DNA from: an uncultured Clostridia bacterium
GTDB taxonomy: Bacteria > Bacillota > Clostridia > TANB77 > CAG-508
DNA: 32,321 nucleotides
Direction: 5' to 3'
Assembly: GCA_944386125.1 (NCBI GenBank)
Contig: CALWZX010000003.1
Span: 1-32,321, forward strand
The position numbers were made by a program, and so were the translations under genes. Below, in pieces: positions 1-6,873 of this stretch. Below the pieces are notes generated by a model, which worked only from the letters and a program-made list of their open reading frames with translations, did no database searches and was not told the DNA's origin. Numbering within the stretch: position 1 is the stretch's first letter; each line of letters opens with the position of its first letter.

Positions 1-10
1 ATCTATTGAA

Positions 11-48
11 GACTGAAAGCCTTTCATTTCAAAGGCTATCAGTCTTTT
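11..48 (+). terminator. Rho-independent terminator of an upstream gene outside the window
   Basis: Two 14-nt arms at 11-24 and 31-44 pair around a 6-nt loop with one internal mismatch (GACTGA..AGCCTTT against AAAGGCT..TCAGTC). TTTTAC and more T residues follow. The T-rich side lies on the plus strand, so it would end a plus-strand transcript entering from the left. Confidence 0.6.
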
Positions 49-70
49 ACTCTTTTTCAACTGTCAAATT

Positions 71-150
71 TGAGATTATATATTATTCTTTTGGTTAATT
101 CTATAACATTTCGGTTACAATTACATTACAAAAATATTACATTTTATTTA
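71..150. repeat. Copy A of a duplicated regulatory-like element
   Basis: Positions 71-130 align without gaps to 16981-17040, with about 50 of 60 bases identical by eye. Both copies contain GGTTA twice, 20 bp apart (here at 93 and 113), next to an ATTATA that reads TATAAT on the minus strand. The second copy lies directly upstream of the pilin-like gene ending at 16921. This suggests a shared activator site or promoter that here would fire leftwards out of the window. Direction and regulator are inferred; the repeat itself is seen. Confidence 0.5.
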
Positions 151-170
151 CCTAATGTATAAATTATGCC

Positions 171-250
171 AATGCAAATAAAGAGAATATGATATGGAAT
201 AGAATTTCTACGAAAATTCCAATGACCAACATATTCTCTTTATTTGTATT
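171..250. terminator. Long hairpin downstream of uvrC
   Basis: The 17-nt arms at 175-191 and 230-246 (CAAATAAAGAGAATATG and its complement) pair perfectly. A G-T pair and three more base pairs extend them to 171-250. The 38-nt loop holds a GGAAT/ATTCC pair. It sits 18 bases after the uvrC stop on the minus strand and most likely ends that transcript. There is no clean T run, so it could also be a 3' stabilising structure. Confidence 0.5.
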
Positions 251-267
251 AGTACGATTATTTTACT

Positions 268-2049
268 TTATAATTGTTTAATTCTTTCTGCAATTTCCTT
301 GGTTATTCCTTTTACTTGCATTAATTCTTCTATACTTGCTTTTTTTATTTTTTCTACACTTCCTAAAGTTTGAAGAAGTGCTTTTTTCTTTACAGGTCCA
401 ATTCCTTCTATTTCATCTAATTCTGATTGTGTCATACTTTTATTACGTAATTTTTTATGATAACTAATAGCTGTATCATGCACGGTATCTTGAAAAAGTG
501 TTATCTTTTTCATTAATTCCTCTGATATTGTTAATTCCTCTCTTTTATCATTCATTAATGCTCTGGTTTGGTGTTTATCATTTTTTACCATTCCCAATAC
601 TGGTATATGAATTGCATAACTTGCAATTGCTTCTTGTGCTGCATGAATTTGTGTAATTCCTCCATCTACCAATATTACATCTGGTAGTTTTCCAAAACCT
701 CCATTTTCATTTTCTATAGAATGGCGTATTCTTCTTGTAATAACTTCTTTCATACATTGTGGGTCATCTTGTTGAAATACTGTTTTTATGCGGAATGTTC
801 TGGATAAATTCTTTTTTATAACTCCATCTTGCATAACACACATACCTGCTACCATATATGTTCCTGAGATATTAGAAATATCGTAACATTCTATTTTTCT
901 TGGCATTTTATCCAATGCCAAGACTTCTTTTAATTCTGCTAAGGTATCATATTTATTTTGCTCCTTATTCTTTAAAGTTATCATAGCGTTGTTTTCTGCC
1001 ATTTCTACTAAACGCAACTTTTCCCCTTTTTGAGGAGTTTTTATTTGTACCTTCCTTCCTGCCTCTTTTGTAAGCCATTCTTCTATAATTTTTTTATCTT
1101 CTATTTCTTCTCTCATCATAATTTTGTTAGGAAGCACATTATTTTCTACATAATATTGTTTTACAAATTCTGATAGAATTTGGCTATCTTCTTCATCTAC
1201 CAAATCATTAAAAAAGTAATGTTCTCTCCCTAACATTTTGCTTTTTCTTACAAAAAATATTTCTATACATACTTCAAATTGTGTTTTAGCAATTCCTATA
1301 ACATCTATATCATTTTCTGTAATGTTAGAAACTTTTTGCCTTTCCGATATTTTTTCTATTGCCATTTTTTTATCTCGCAGATATGCTGCTTTTTCATATT
1401 GTCTATTTTCGGCTGCTTCTTTCATTTCCTTCTCTATTTGCTTTTCTATTTTATCTGTTTTACCTTCCAAAATTTCTATTACTTCTTGTACTTGTTTATG
1501 ATAGTCTTCTTTAGAGATATATCCCATGCAAGGTGCAAAACATTTTTTTATATGATAATTCAAACAAGGTCTATCTCTATATTTAAACGTTCTACATTGT
1601 CTAATTTTAAACTTTTCTTTGATAAAGTCTATCATCTCTTTAGCAGCACCAGCATTAGCATATGGGCCAAAATACTTTGCTCCATCATTTAAAATTTTCC
1701 TTGTGATATACACTGATGGGAAGTCATCTTTTACATTAATTTTTATATAAGGATAGGTTTTGTCATCTTTTAATAATACATTAAACTTTGGTCTATTCTT
1801 TTTTATTAAATTACATTCTAATATTAAAGCTTCTGCTTCATTATCTACAACAATATATTCAAAATGATCAATTAAAGCTACCATATTTTGAATTCTTTTG
1901 GTTTTATTGTTTTTTCTAAAATATTGTCTTACCCTATTTCGTAAAGAAATGGCTTTTCCTACATAAATAATATTGTCATCTTTATCGTGCATGATATATA
2001 CGCCTGGCTTTGCAGGCAACTTTTTTAGTTCTTCTTCTATATGAAACAT
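268..2049 (-). CDS. uvrC: Excinuclease ABC subunit C (UvrC)
   Basis: The 593-aa product is UvrC, which makes both incisions around bulky DNA lesions in UvrABC nucleotide excision repair. The N-terminal GIY-YIG nuclease domain is seen as GVYIMHD at residues 16-22 and IIYVGKA near 27-33. A coiled UVR motif that contacts UvrB follows near residue 200. The RNase H-like 5' incision domain includes ECYDISNISG, and the C-terminus carries tandem helix-hairpin-helix repeats (IEGIGPVKKKALL). Length is normal for the family (about 600). The ATG is preceded by AAGGAG at 9-10 nt. It is a single gene, divergent from the DUF5684 gene, and is followed by a long hairpin. uvrA and uvrB are not in the window. 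Confidence 0.97.
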   Translation of the reverse strand: MFHIEEELKKLPAKPGVYIMHDKDDNIIYVGKAISLRNRVRQYFRKNNKTKRIQNMVALIDHFEYIVVDNEAEALILECNLIKKNRPKFNVLLKDDKTYPYIKINVKDDFPSVYITRKILNDGAKYFGPYANAGAAKEMIDFIKEKFKIRQCRTFKYRDRPCLNYHIKKCFAPCMGYISKEDYHKQVQEVIEILEGKTDKIEKQIEKEMKEAAENRQYEKAAYLRDKKMAIEKISERQKVSNITENDIDVIGIAKTQFEVCIEIFFVRKSKMLGREHYFFNDLVDEEDSQILSEFVKQYYVENNVLPNKIMMREEIEDKKIIEEWLTKEAGRKVQIKTPQKGEKLRLVEMAENNAMITLKNKEQNKYDTLAELKEVLALDKMPRKIECYDISNISGTYMVAGMCVMQDGVIKKNLSRTFRIKTVFQQDDPQCMKEVITRRIRHSIENENGGFGKLPDVILVDGGITQIHAAQEAIASYAIHIPVLGMVKNDKHQTRALMNDKREELTISEELMKKITLFQDTVHDTAISYHKKLRNKSMTQSELDEIEGIGPVKKKALLQTLGSVEKIKKASIEELMQVKGITKEIAERIKQL

Positions 2050-2121
2050 TTTCTTTTTCTCCTTATATGTTATTGTAACTTGTTTTTTTTACTTGTGCAA
2101 GAGTTTATTTATATTTTTGTA

Positions 2122-2150
2122 TTGACAATTGTGTCGAAAAATGTAACAAT
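2122..2150 (+). promoter_or_regulatory. Sigma-A-type promoter for the DUF5684 gene
   Basis: A consensus TTGACA at 2122-2127 is followed after 17 bp by AACAAT at 2145-2150. Transcription would start about 30 bp before the ribosome site of the gene at 2185. The -10 is weak, so this is a moderate call. Confidence 0.45.
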
Positions 2151-2184
2151 AATGGTAATAGGTTTGAAAAGGGAGGGGATTTTT

Positions 2185-2637
2185 ATGTATTCAACACCAT
2201 ATTATTATGACTACTCTTATGATTTTGATGCAAGTAATGCTGCGTTTGCTATGTTTGGTGGAATGCTTGCAGGAATGTTGATATTCATCATGTTAATTGT
2301 TTTAGTAGTAGCAATTATCCAAATTATTGCTATGTGGAGAATTTTCTCTAAAGCAGGAGAAAAAGGATGGAAATCATTAATTCCTATTTATAACCTAGTG
2401 GTTTTATTCCAAATTTCAGGGGTATCTCCTTGGTTGATTTTACTTTACTTAGCTAGTTGGATACCATTTATTGGATGGATAATTCCTTTGGCTTTAACTA
2501 TTTACTTAGATTGTAAACTATCTAAAGCCTTTGGACAGAGTTCTGGCTTTACAGTAGGATTAATTTTATTACCATCTATTTTCTATCTCATCTTGGCATT
2601 TGGAAAATCACAATATGTTGGACCTCAAGAAAACTAA
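2185..2637 (+). CDS. DUF5684 family small membrane protein
   Basis: The product is about 150 aa, starting at the ATG at 2185, which follows GGGAGGGG at a good distance. The frame stays open upstream to 2041, but that extension overlaps the start of uvrC and has no ribosome site, so I rejected it. The N-terminus is rich in Tyr and Asp (YYYDYSYDFD). A long hydrophobic helix, the motif FSKAGEKGWKSLIPIYN, and two or three more hydrophobic helices follow, ending near FGKSQYVG. This pattern matches the DUF5684 family, found near signal peptidases and as stand-alone inner membrane proteins; its function is unknown. It is a single-gene unit closed by a strong terminator. Confidence 0.85.
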   Translation: MYSTPYYYDYSYDFDASNAAFAMFGGMLAGMLIFIMLIVLVVAIIQIIAMWRIFSKAGEKGWKSLIPIYNLVVLFQISGVSPWLILLYLASWIPFIGWIIPLALTIYLDCKLSKAFGQSSGFTVGLILLPSIFYLILAFGKSQYVGPQEN

Positions 2638-2662
2638 AAACGTGGTACCCCCACGTTTTTTT
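2637..2662 (+). terminator. Terminator of the DUF5684 gene
   Basis: AAAACGTGG and CCACG pair over a 5-nt loop and are followed by seven T residues. The hairpin begins at the stop codon of the gene. Confidence 0.9.
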
Positions 2663-2693
2663 ATGGCTATTTATTTAGACGATTGGATAATTT

Positions 2694-2719
2694 GTTGCAA
2701 AGGACTTGCAACTTTTTTT
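2694..2719 (+). terminator. Second hairpin-T structure upstream of glmS
   Basis: GTTGCAA at 2694-2700 and TTGCAAC at 2706-2712 form a perfect 7-bp stem with a 5-nt loop, followed by seven T residues. It may back up the terminator at 2637-2662 and insulate glmS. Its second arm also supplies the possible -35 of the glmS promoter. Confidence 0.55.
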
Positions 2720-2737
2720 ATTTTATTGTAATATAAT
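2706..2737 (+). promoter_or_regulatory. Probable glmS promoter
   Basis: TTGCAA at 2706-2711 lies 17 bp from TAATAT at 2729-2734 and 20 bp from TATAAT at 2732-2737. Either would start transcription some 25 bp before the ribozyme core. The exact -10 is uncertain. Confidence 0.35.
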
Positions 2738-2768
2738 ACATTAAGAAAGGTAAACAAATATGATTAAT

Positions 2769-2903
2769 AGCGCCTGGACAATGTTTTTATATTGTTGACG
2801 AGGAAGAAACTTATCGAAATATTCGGCGGATGGTTTCTTGGTATGTTACTTACCACAAGTATTATGGCAAAACCTAATAGTGATATTAGAACAAATCCAT
2901 ATA
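2769..2903 (+). ncRNA. glmS ribozyme (GlcN6P-sensing self-cleaving riboswitch)
   Basis: The conserved core is present in order: AGCGCC at 2769-2774, GTTGACGAGG from 2794, ATCGAA, then CGGCGGATG from 2824. A GGT...ACC stem follows. The P4 region has CTAATA-GTGA-TATTAG with the family's GTGA loop, then AACAAA and an outer ATGG/CCAT pairing. By homology, cleavage falls between A2769 and G2770. In Firmicutes, glucosamine-6-phosphate acts as the cofactor for cleavage; the freed 5'-hydroxyl end exposes the mRNA to degradation, giving feedback on GlmS. The GlmS coding region begins about 70 bases downstream. Confidence 0.96.
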
Positions 2904-2971
2904 CAGGTAACTTTGTTTATCCTTTTTAAGTTATGCATTTTTTATGCAAATTTTAAGGAGGTTTTTTTATT

Positions 2972-4825
2972 ATGTGCGGAATCGTAGGTTACGTAGGAGA
3001 GAAAAAGGCCACTCCTATTTTAATTAATGGCCTTTTAAGATTAGAATATCGTGGTTATGACTCAGCAGGAATTGCTGTGTTAGAAAAAGACCACATAGAT
3101 GTAAGAAAGGATATTGGTAGAGTTAAAAACTTACAAGAAAACAACCATGTGGAAGAATTATCAGGAACAACAGGTATTGCTCATACTAGATGGGCTACTC
3201 ATGGGAAACCATCTAAGGAAAATTCTCATCCTCATTTAGATAATAGCAAAAATTTTGCAGTTGTTCATAATGGAATTATTGAAAATTATAGTGAATTAAG
3301 AGAATTTTTAACCAAACAAGGATATACTTTTTATTCACAAACCGATACAGAAGTAATTCCTAACTTAATTCACTATTACTATCATAAAAATGGAGATACT
3401 TCTTTAGTAAATGGATTTTTAAGAGCAGTAACTGATACTTGTAAAGTTTTAAAAGGAAGTTATGCTATTGAAGTTTTAAATAAAGATTTTCCTAATACTG
3501 TAATTGTGGTTCGTAAAGATAGCCCTTTAGTTATTGCAAAGGGTGATAAAGAAAACTATATTGCTTCTGATATTCCAGCAATATTATCCTATAGTAAAGA
3601 TTTTTATTTATTAGAGGATAATGAATTTGCTATTATTACTACAGATGAAATACATTTTTATGATGCTGATTTACACGAACATGAAAAACACGTTAAAAGT
3701 ATTGAATGGGATGCTTCTGCCTCTGAAAAAGATGGATATGAAGATTACATGCTAAAAGAAATTTTTGAACAACCAAAGGCAATTCGTGAAACTATTGGAA
3801 CAAGATTTCAAGATCATACTTGTCGTTTCGAAGAATTACCTTTTTCTAAAGAATATTTACAAAGTTTAACCCAAATTTATATTGTTGCATGTGGTACTGC
3901 TATGCATGCTGGATTGGTTGCAAAAAATATGATAGAAAAATTGTGTCATATTCCTGTTACTGTAGATATAGCTTCTGAGTTTCGTTATCGTGACCCTCTT
4001 ATCTCTTCTCATACTTTATGCATTTATATTAGTCAATCCGGAGAAACAGCAGATACTATTGCTGCATTAAAATTAGCTAAAGCACAAGGAGCTAAGACAC
4101 TTGCTATTTCTAATGTAATTGGTAGTTCTATTACAAGAGAAGCAGATTATTCAATATATACTCATGCAGGTCCAGAAATTGCTGTAGCTTCTACTAAAGC
4201 ATATACTGCTCAAGTTACTCTTTTAAGCTTACTTGGTATTTATTTTGCACAATTACTTGGAACTAGCACACAAGAGGATTTAGCTCTTTTACAAAATGCA
4301 ATTTTAGACCTTCCTAATCAAATTACAGAAGTATTAAAAGAAGAAAATCTACACATATTACAAAATATTGCTAAAAAAATCTATCAAGAAAAAGATATGT
4401 TTTTCTTAGGTAGAGGTGTAGATTACTGTGTTGCTTTAGAGGGGTCTTTAAAACTAAAAGAAATTTCTTATATTCATTCAGAAGCTTATGCTGCAGGTGA
4501 ATTAAAACATGGACCTATTGCTTTAATTGAAAATGGTGTTACAGTCATTTCTATTTTAACAGATAATAAGTTAACACCTAAAACAGTAAGTAATATTCAA
4601 GAAGTAATTACTCGTGGTGCAAAAACGGTTGTAATTACTAATGATGAAGAGAATATAGATACTACCCATTATGATTTTGTTCTTACTATTCCTAAGACTT
4701 CTAGTTATCTTTCTCCTATTCTTTCTGTTATACCTATGCAATTGCTTTCTTATTATATTGCAAAGGAGAAAGGATTAGATGTAGATAAACCTAGAAATCT
4801 TGCAAAATCTGTAACAGTTGAATAA
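2972..4825 (+). CDS. glmS: Glutamine-fructose-6-phosphate aminotransferase, isomerizing (GlmS)
   Basis: GlmS converts fructose-6-phosphate and glutamine to glucosamine-6-phosphate, the first step towards UDP-GlcNAc for peptidoglycan. The 617-aa chain begins MCGIVGYVG, giving the catalytic Cys2 of the class II glutaminase after Met removal. The glutaminase domain shows RLEYRGYDSAG and HTRWATHG. Two SIS sugar-isomerase domains follow (VACGTAMHAG, SQSGETADT, EAYAAGELKHGP), and the chain ends in the usual KPRNLAKSVTVE tail. AAGGAGG precedes the ATG. It is slightly longer than the common 600-610 aa and is intact. Expression is controlled by the upstream ribozyme, and a perfect hairpin follows the stop. 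Confidence 0.98.
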   Translation: MCGIVGYVGEKKATPILINGLLRLEYRGYDSAGIAVLEKDHIDVRKDIGRVKNLQENNHVEELSGTTGIAHTRWATHGKPSKENSHPHLDNSKNFAVVHNGIIENYSELREFLTKQGYTFYSQTDTEVIPNLIHYYYHKNGDTSLVNGFLRAVTDTCKVLKGSYAIEVLNKDFPNTVIVVRKDSPLVIAKGDKENYIASDIPAILSYSKDFYLLEDNEFAIITTDEIHFYDADLHEHEKHVKSIEWDASASEKDGYEDYMLKEIFEQPKAIRETIGTRFQDHTCRFEELPFSKEYLQSLTQIYIVACGTAMHAGLVAKNMIEKLCHIPVTVDIASEFRYRDPLISSHTLCIYISQSGETADTIAALKLAKAQGAKTLAISNVIGSSITREADYSIYTHAGPEIAVASTKAYTAQVTLLSLLGIYFAQLLGTSTQEDLALLQNAILDLPNQITEVLKEENLHILQNIAKKIYQEKDMFFLGRGVDYCVALEGSLKLKEISYIHSEAYAAGELKHGPIALIENGVTVISILTDNKLTPKTVSNIQEVITRGAKTVVITNDEENIDTTHYDFVLTIPKTSSYLSPILSVIPMQLLSYYIAKEKGLDVDKPRNLAKSVTVE

Positions 4826-4832
4826 TTTAATA

Positions 4833-4875
4833 TAATATAAAAGAAGGTCTCTAAAAGAAACCTTCTTTTATATTA
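4833..4875. terminator. Bidirectional terminator between glmS and bofA
   Basis: A perfect 16-bp stem is formed by TAATATAAAAGAAGGT (4833-4848) and its complement (4860-4875), with an 11-nt loop. Each arm is A-rich on one side and T-rich on the other, so it can serve both convergent genes. The bofA stop codon lies inside the right arm. Confidence 0.85.
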
Positions 4876-5131
4876 TCATCAGCTTAATAACAATTAGAAG
4901 AATAGCTCCCGGTATTCCCAATATTCCTACTGTAATAGCTGTAATATAATTTAATCCTATATGAAATCCAAAAATTCCCCCAATTAAGTTTATAAAAAAT
5001 ATTAAAAATCCCCCAAGTAAAGAATTTAAGATTAATTTTCCTATTGTTTTTAGTGGCCATATAAAAAATCTACCTACTACAAATAAAAAAATTACACATC
5101 CTAAAAATATCATTACACTATTTGCTTCCAC
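4868..5131 (-). CDS. bofA: Pro-sigma-K processing inhibitor BofA family protein
   Basis: The 87-aa product equals the length of Bacillus BofA. It has an N-terminal helix (VMIFLGCVIFLFVVG) and a second hydrophobic segment with the family's LLGG..FFINLIGG stretch, ending in LGIPGAILLIVIK. In Bacillus, BofA sits in the outer forespore membrane with SpoIVFA and holds the SpoIVFB protease inactive until sigma-K is needed; the same role here is inferred. The start is GTG at 5131, with AGGGGG 9 nt upstream. It lies 62 bp after the DUF2508 gene, as in the recR-yaaL-bofA order of Bacillus, but recR is absent here. SpoIVFB is not in the window. Confidence 0.88.
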   Translation of the reverse strand: MEANSVMIFLGCVIFLFVVGRFFIWPLKTIGKLILNSLLGGFLIFFINLIGGIFGFHIGLNYITAITVGILGIPGAILLIVIKLMII

Positions 5132-5193
5132 TTGCCTATCCCCCTCATCTTGCTTTTATTGTATGAAGGTGATTGGACAAATATTCCTATATT

Positions 5194-5469
5194 TTATATA
5201 GCTTCATGAAATTTAAGAGCAATTTGTTCTATCATGTTTAGCTGAATTCCTGCTTCTTTTGCTTCTTTCATTAAATAATTTAATTTAGCACGATTTGCTT
5301 TTATTTGATATGCATAACAATCAATTAATTCTCCTTCTGCATATTCATAATTTTTGGAAAGCTCGTCCAGCTCTTTTTTTGTTTTTAAAATATGAATCAG
5401 CATATCTTTTTGTTTTTCTTCTTCACTTTTTTCAATAATTCTCGTTTCTCTCATATATTCTTCTCTCAT
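5194..5469 (-). CDS. DUF2508 (YaaL-like) family protein
   Basis: A small, highly charged, helical protein (about 91 aa) with the pattern DELSKNYEYAEGELIDCYAY typical of DUF2508, the YaaL family. An ATG exists at 5475 but overlaps the spacer of the AGGAG site by only 2-3 nt. The ATG at 5469 has an 8-nt spacing and is the better start. The family is genetically linked to recR and bofA in Firmicutes and has no proven function. The neighbouring bofA supports the call. Confidence 0.82.
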   Translation of the reverse strand: MREEYMRETRIIEKSEEEKQKDMLIHILKTKKELDELSKNYEYAEGELIDCYAYQIKANRAKLNYLMKEAKEAGIQLNMIEQIALKFHEAI

Positions 5470-5510
5470 ACACATTTCTCCTTTTCTTTTTTACATAGTA
5501 TATTCCATTT

Positions 5511-6350
5511 TTAGGAAAATATACTATATATTACAATTCCTACACTCTGGATAATAAATAAATTCAATAAATTTGAAATGAATAAGTTATTACTTGCTTC
5601 AATTACTCCCAACTCTTTTTCTTCTTGTTGGTAATGTTTTTGCGCTTCAAAAAATGTCATTAATTCAGGAATACTTGTAATAAATCCTAATAAAATTCCT
5701 AAAATACTTTCTGGTATAGAAAATACCATTCCTAAATTATTTAAAACTACGCTAAGTTCATTTCCTACTATATACAATGTTACACTCGTTATTAATAGAT
5801 AAATAGAATATTTGGTTACTGTCCACCCTCTCTTACGTACTTGTACCTCTTCTTTTATTATTTTTTCTTCGAGTTTCTTATCATCCTTTTGTAGATATTG
5901 ATAATGCATTTTTACATTAATTCTATAGAAAATAATAAATACAATTAAAAATATAGGAACAATATAAAGATTCATTGGTATAGAAAAAATTTCTATTACT
6001 ATAGGAATAACTATTGTTGCCATAACTAATAATAAACAAATTTGTATACCTTTATTTTTTAATACTTTTTGATTTTTACTAAAGAATATAGAGGCTATAT
6101 ATTGTACAAAATTAATTATATTTGAGCTTATAATATTAAAAACACTCGCTTGTAATAACCCTGAACTTGCAGAAAAACAGACTGTTAATAATTCCGGAAC
6201 AGATGTTGCAATTCCCGCTATATTTCCTACAGTTTTAGGAGATAATCCTATAATTTCTGCTAAATTTCTTAGTATTTTTACTAAAATATATTTAGCTATT
6301 ATAACAATCAATATAGCATATAGAATTAATTTTGCTAATTCTACAATCAT
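5511..6350 (-). CDS. Sodium/calcium exchanger (CaCA)-like membrane protein
   Basis: The 279-aa polytopic membrane protein has two repeats resembling the alpha repeats of the cation/Ca2+ exchanger superfamily. The first is GIATSVPELLTV near residues 46-57 followed by SSNIINF. The second is GFITSIPELMTFF near 222-234 followed by SNLLNLF. The TS-PEL motifs are the ion-binding signature. A charged loop at about 155-178 separates the halves. The chain is shorter than common members (300-350 aa) and lacks the usual Gly before Thr, so the transported ion is uncertain. AAGGAG lies about 13 nt before the ATG. It is next to DUF2508/bofA and downstream of spoIIID, perhaps linked to ion movement in sporulation, which is inference. 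Confidence 0.62.
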   Translation of the reverse strand: MIVELAKLILYAILIVIIAKYILVKILRNLAEIIGLSPKTVGNIAGIATSVPELLTVCFSASSGLLQASVFNIISSNIINFVQYIASIFFSKNQKVLKNKGIQICLLLVMATIVIPIVIEIFSIPMNLYIVPIFLIVFIIFYRINVKMHYQYLQKDDKKLEEKIIKEEVQVRKRGWTVTKYSIYLLITSVTLYIVGNELSVVLNNLGMVFSIPESILGILLGFITSIPELMTFFEAQKHYQQEEKELGVIEASNNLFISNLLNLFIIQSVGIVIYSIFS

Positions 6351-6405
6351 TTTCTCTTCTTAACTCCTTTCTTTTTTATTATTCCTCCTTTTTTACATTT
6401 TAATC

Positions 6406-6436
6406 AAAAAAACTGTATAGAATTAATACTATACAG
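6406..6436 (-). terminator. Terminator of spoIIID
   Basis: CTGTATAG and CTATACAG (6413-6420 and 6429-6436) form a perfect 8-bp stem with an 8-nt loop. Seven A residues at 6406-6412 give a T run on the minus strand. Confidence 0.88.
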
Positions 6437-6444
6437 CTTTTGCT

Positions 6445-6717
6445 CTATCCAACATTTTTCTTTTCTTTTAGATGATCATATTTTAATTTTGTTGCCATCC
6501 CTCCTCTAATATGTCTTTCTGCTTTATTTTCATCTAATATCGCTCTTACTTGTGTTGCTAAAACAGGATTTATCCTTAATATACGTTCACTCAAATCTTT
6601 ATGTACTGTTGATTTTGAAACACCAAACTTTGCAGCAGCACCTCTAACTGTATCTTTTGAATCTATAATATAGTGTGCAAGTGAAATTGCACGTTCTTCA
6701 ATAGAAATACCTCTCAT
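6445..6717 (-). CDS. spoIIID: Sporulation transcriptional regulator SpoIIID
   Basis: The 90-aa DNA-binding protein matches SpoIIID in length and sequence. The helix-turn-helix spans about residues 22-42 (AAKFGVSKSTVHKDL). The C-terminal basic segment RHIRGGMATKLKY is the second DNA-contact region described for Bacillus SpoIIID. It acts in the mother cell under sigma-E, repressing or activating many sigma-E genes and preparing for sigma-K. AAGGAG precedes the ATG by 10 nt. It forms its own unit with a strong terminator. Finding it with bofA points to a complete endospore programme in this organism. Confidence 0.95.
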   Translation of the reverse strand: MRGISIEERAISLAHYIIDSKDTVRGAAAKFGVSKSTVHKDLSERILRINPVLATQVRAILDENKAERHIRGGMATKLKYDHLKEKKNVG

Positions 6718-6839
6718 ATTGTCCTAACTCCTTTATATGATTTCATTTGTTTAATTTTATTCTTATGATTCACAGGTTAGAACGAGGAAATGAAAATTCA
6801 TGTAGGTATTCCTTATTTTTATATTTTTATACTTTAATA

Positions 6840-6873
6840 AACCCTATGTTAAATATTACTTTAACATAGGGTT
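6840..6873 (-). terminator. Hairpin at the end of the P-type ATPase gene
   Basis: AACCCTATGTTAAA (6840-6853) pairs perfectly with 6860-6873 across a 6-nt loop. The stop codon of the ATPase lies in the loop. The T run on the minus side is poor, so termination there is probable but not certain. Confidence 0.6.

Noticed and set aside
2041-2184. Extension of the DUF5684 frame upstream to an ATG at 2041
   Set aside because: It overlaps the start of uvrC and the likely promoter and has no ribosome site; GGGAGGGG precedes the ATG at 2185.
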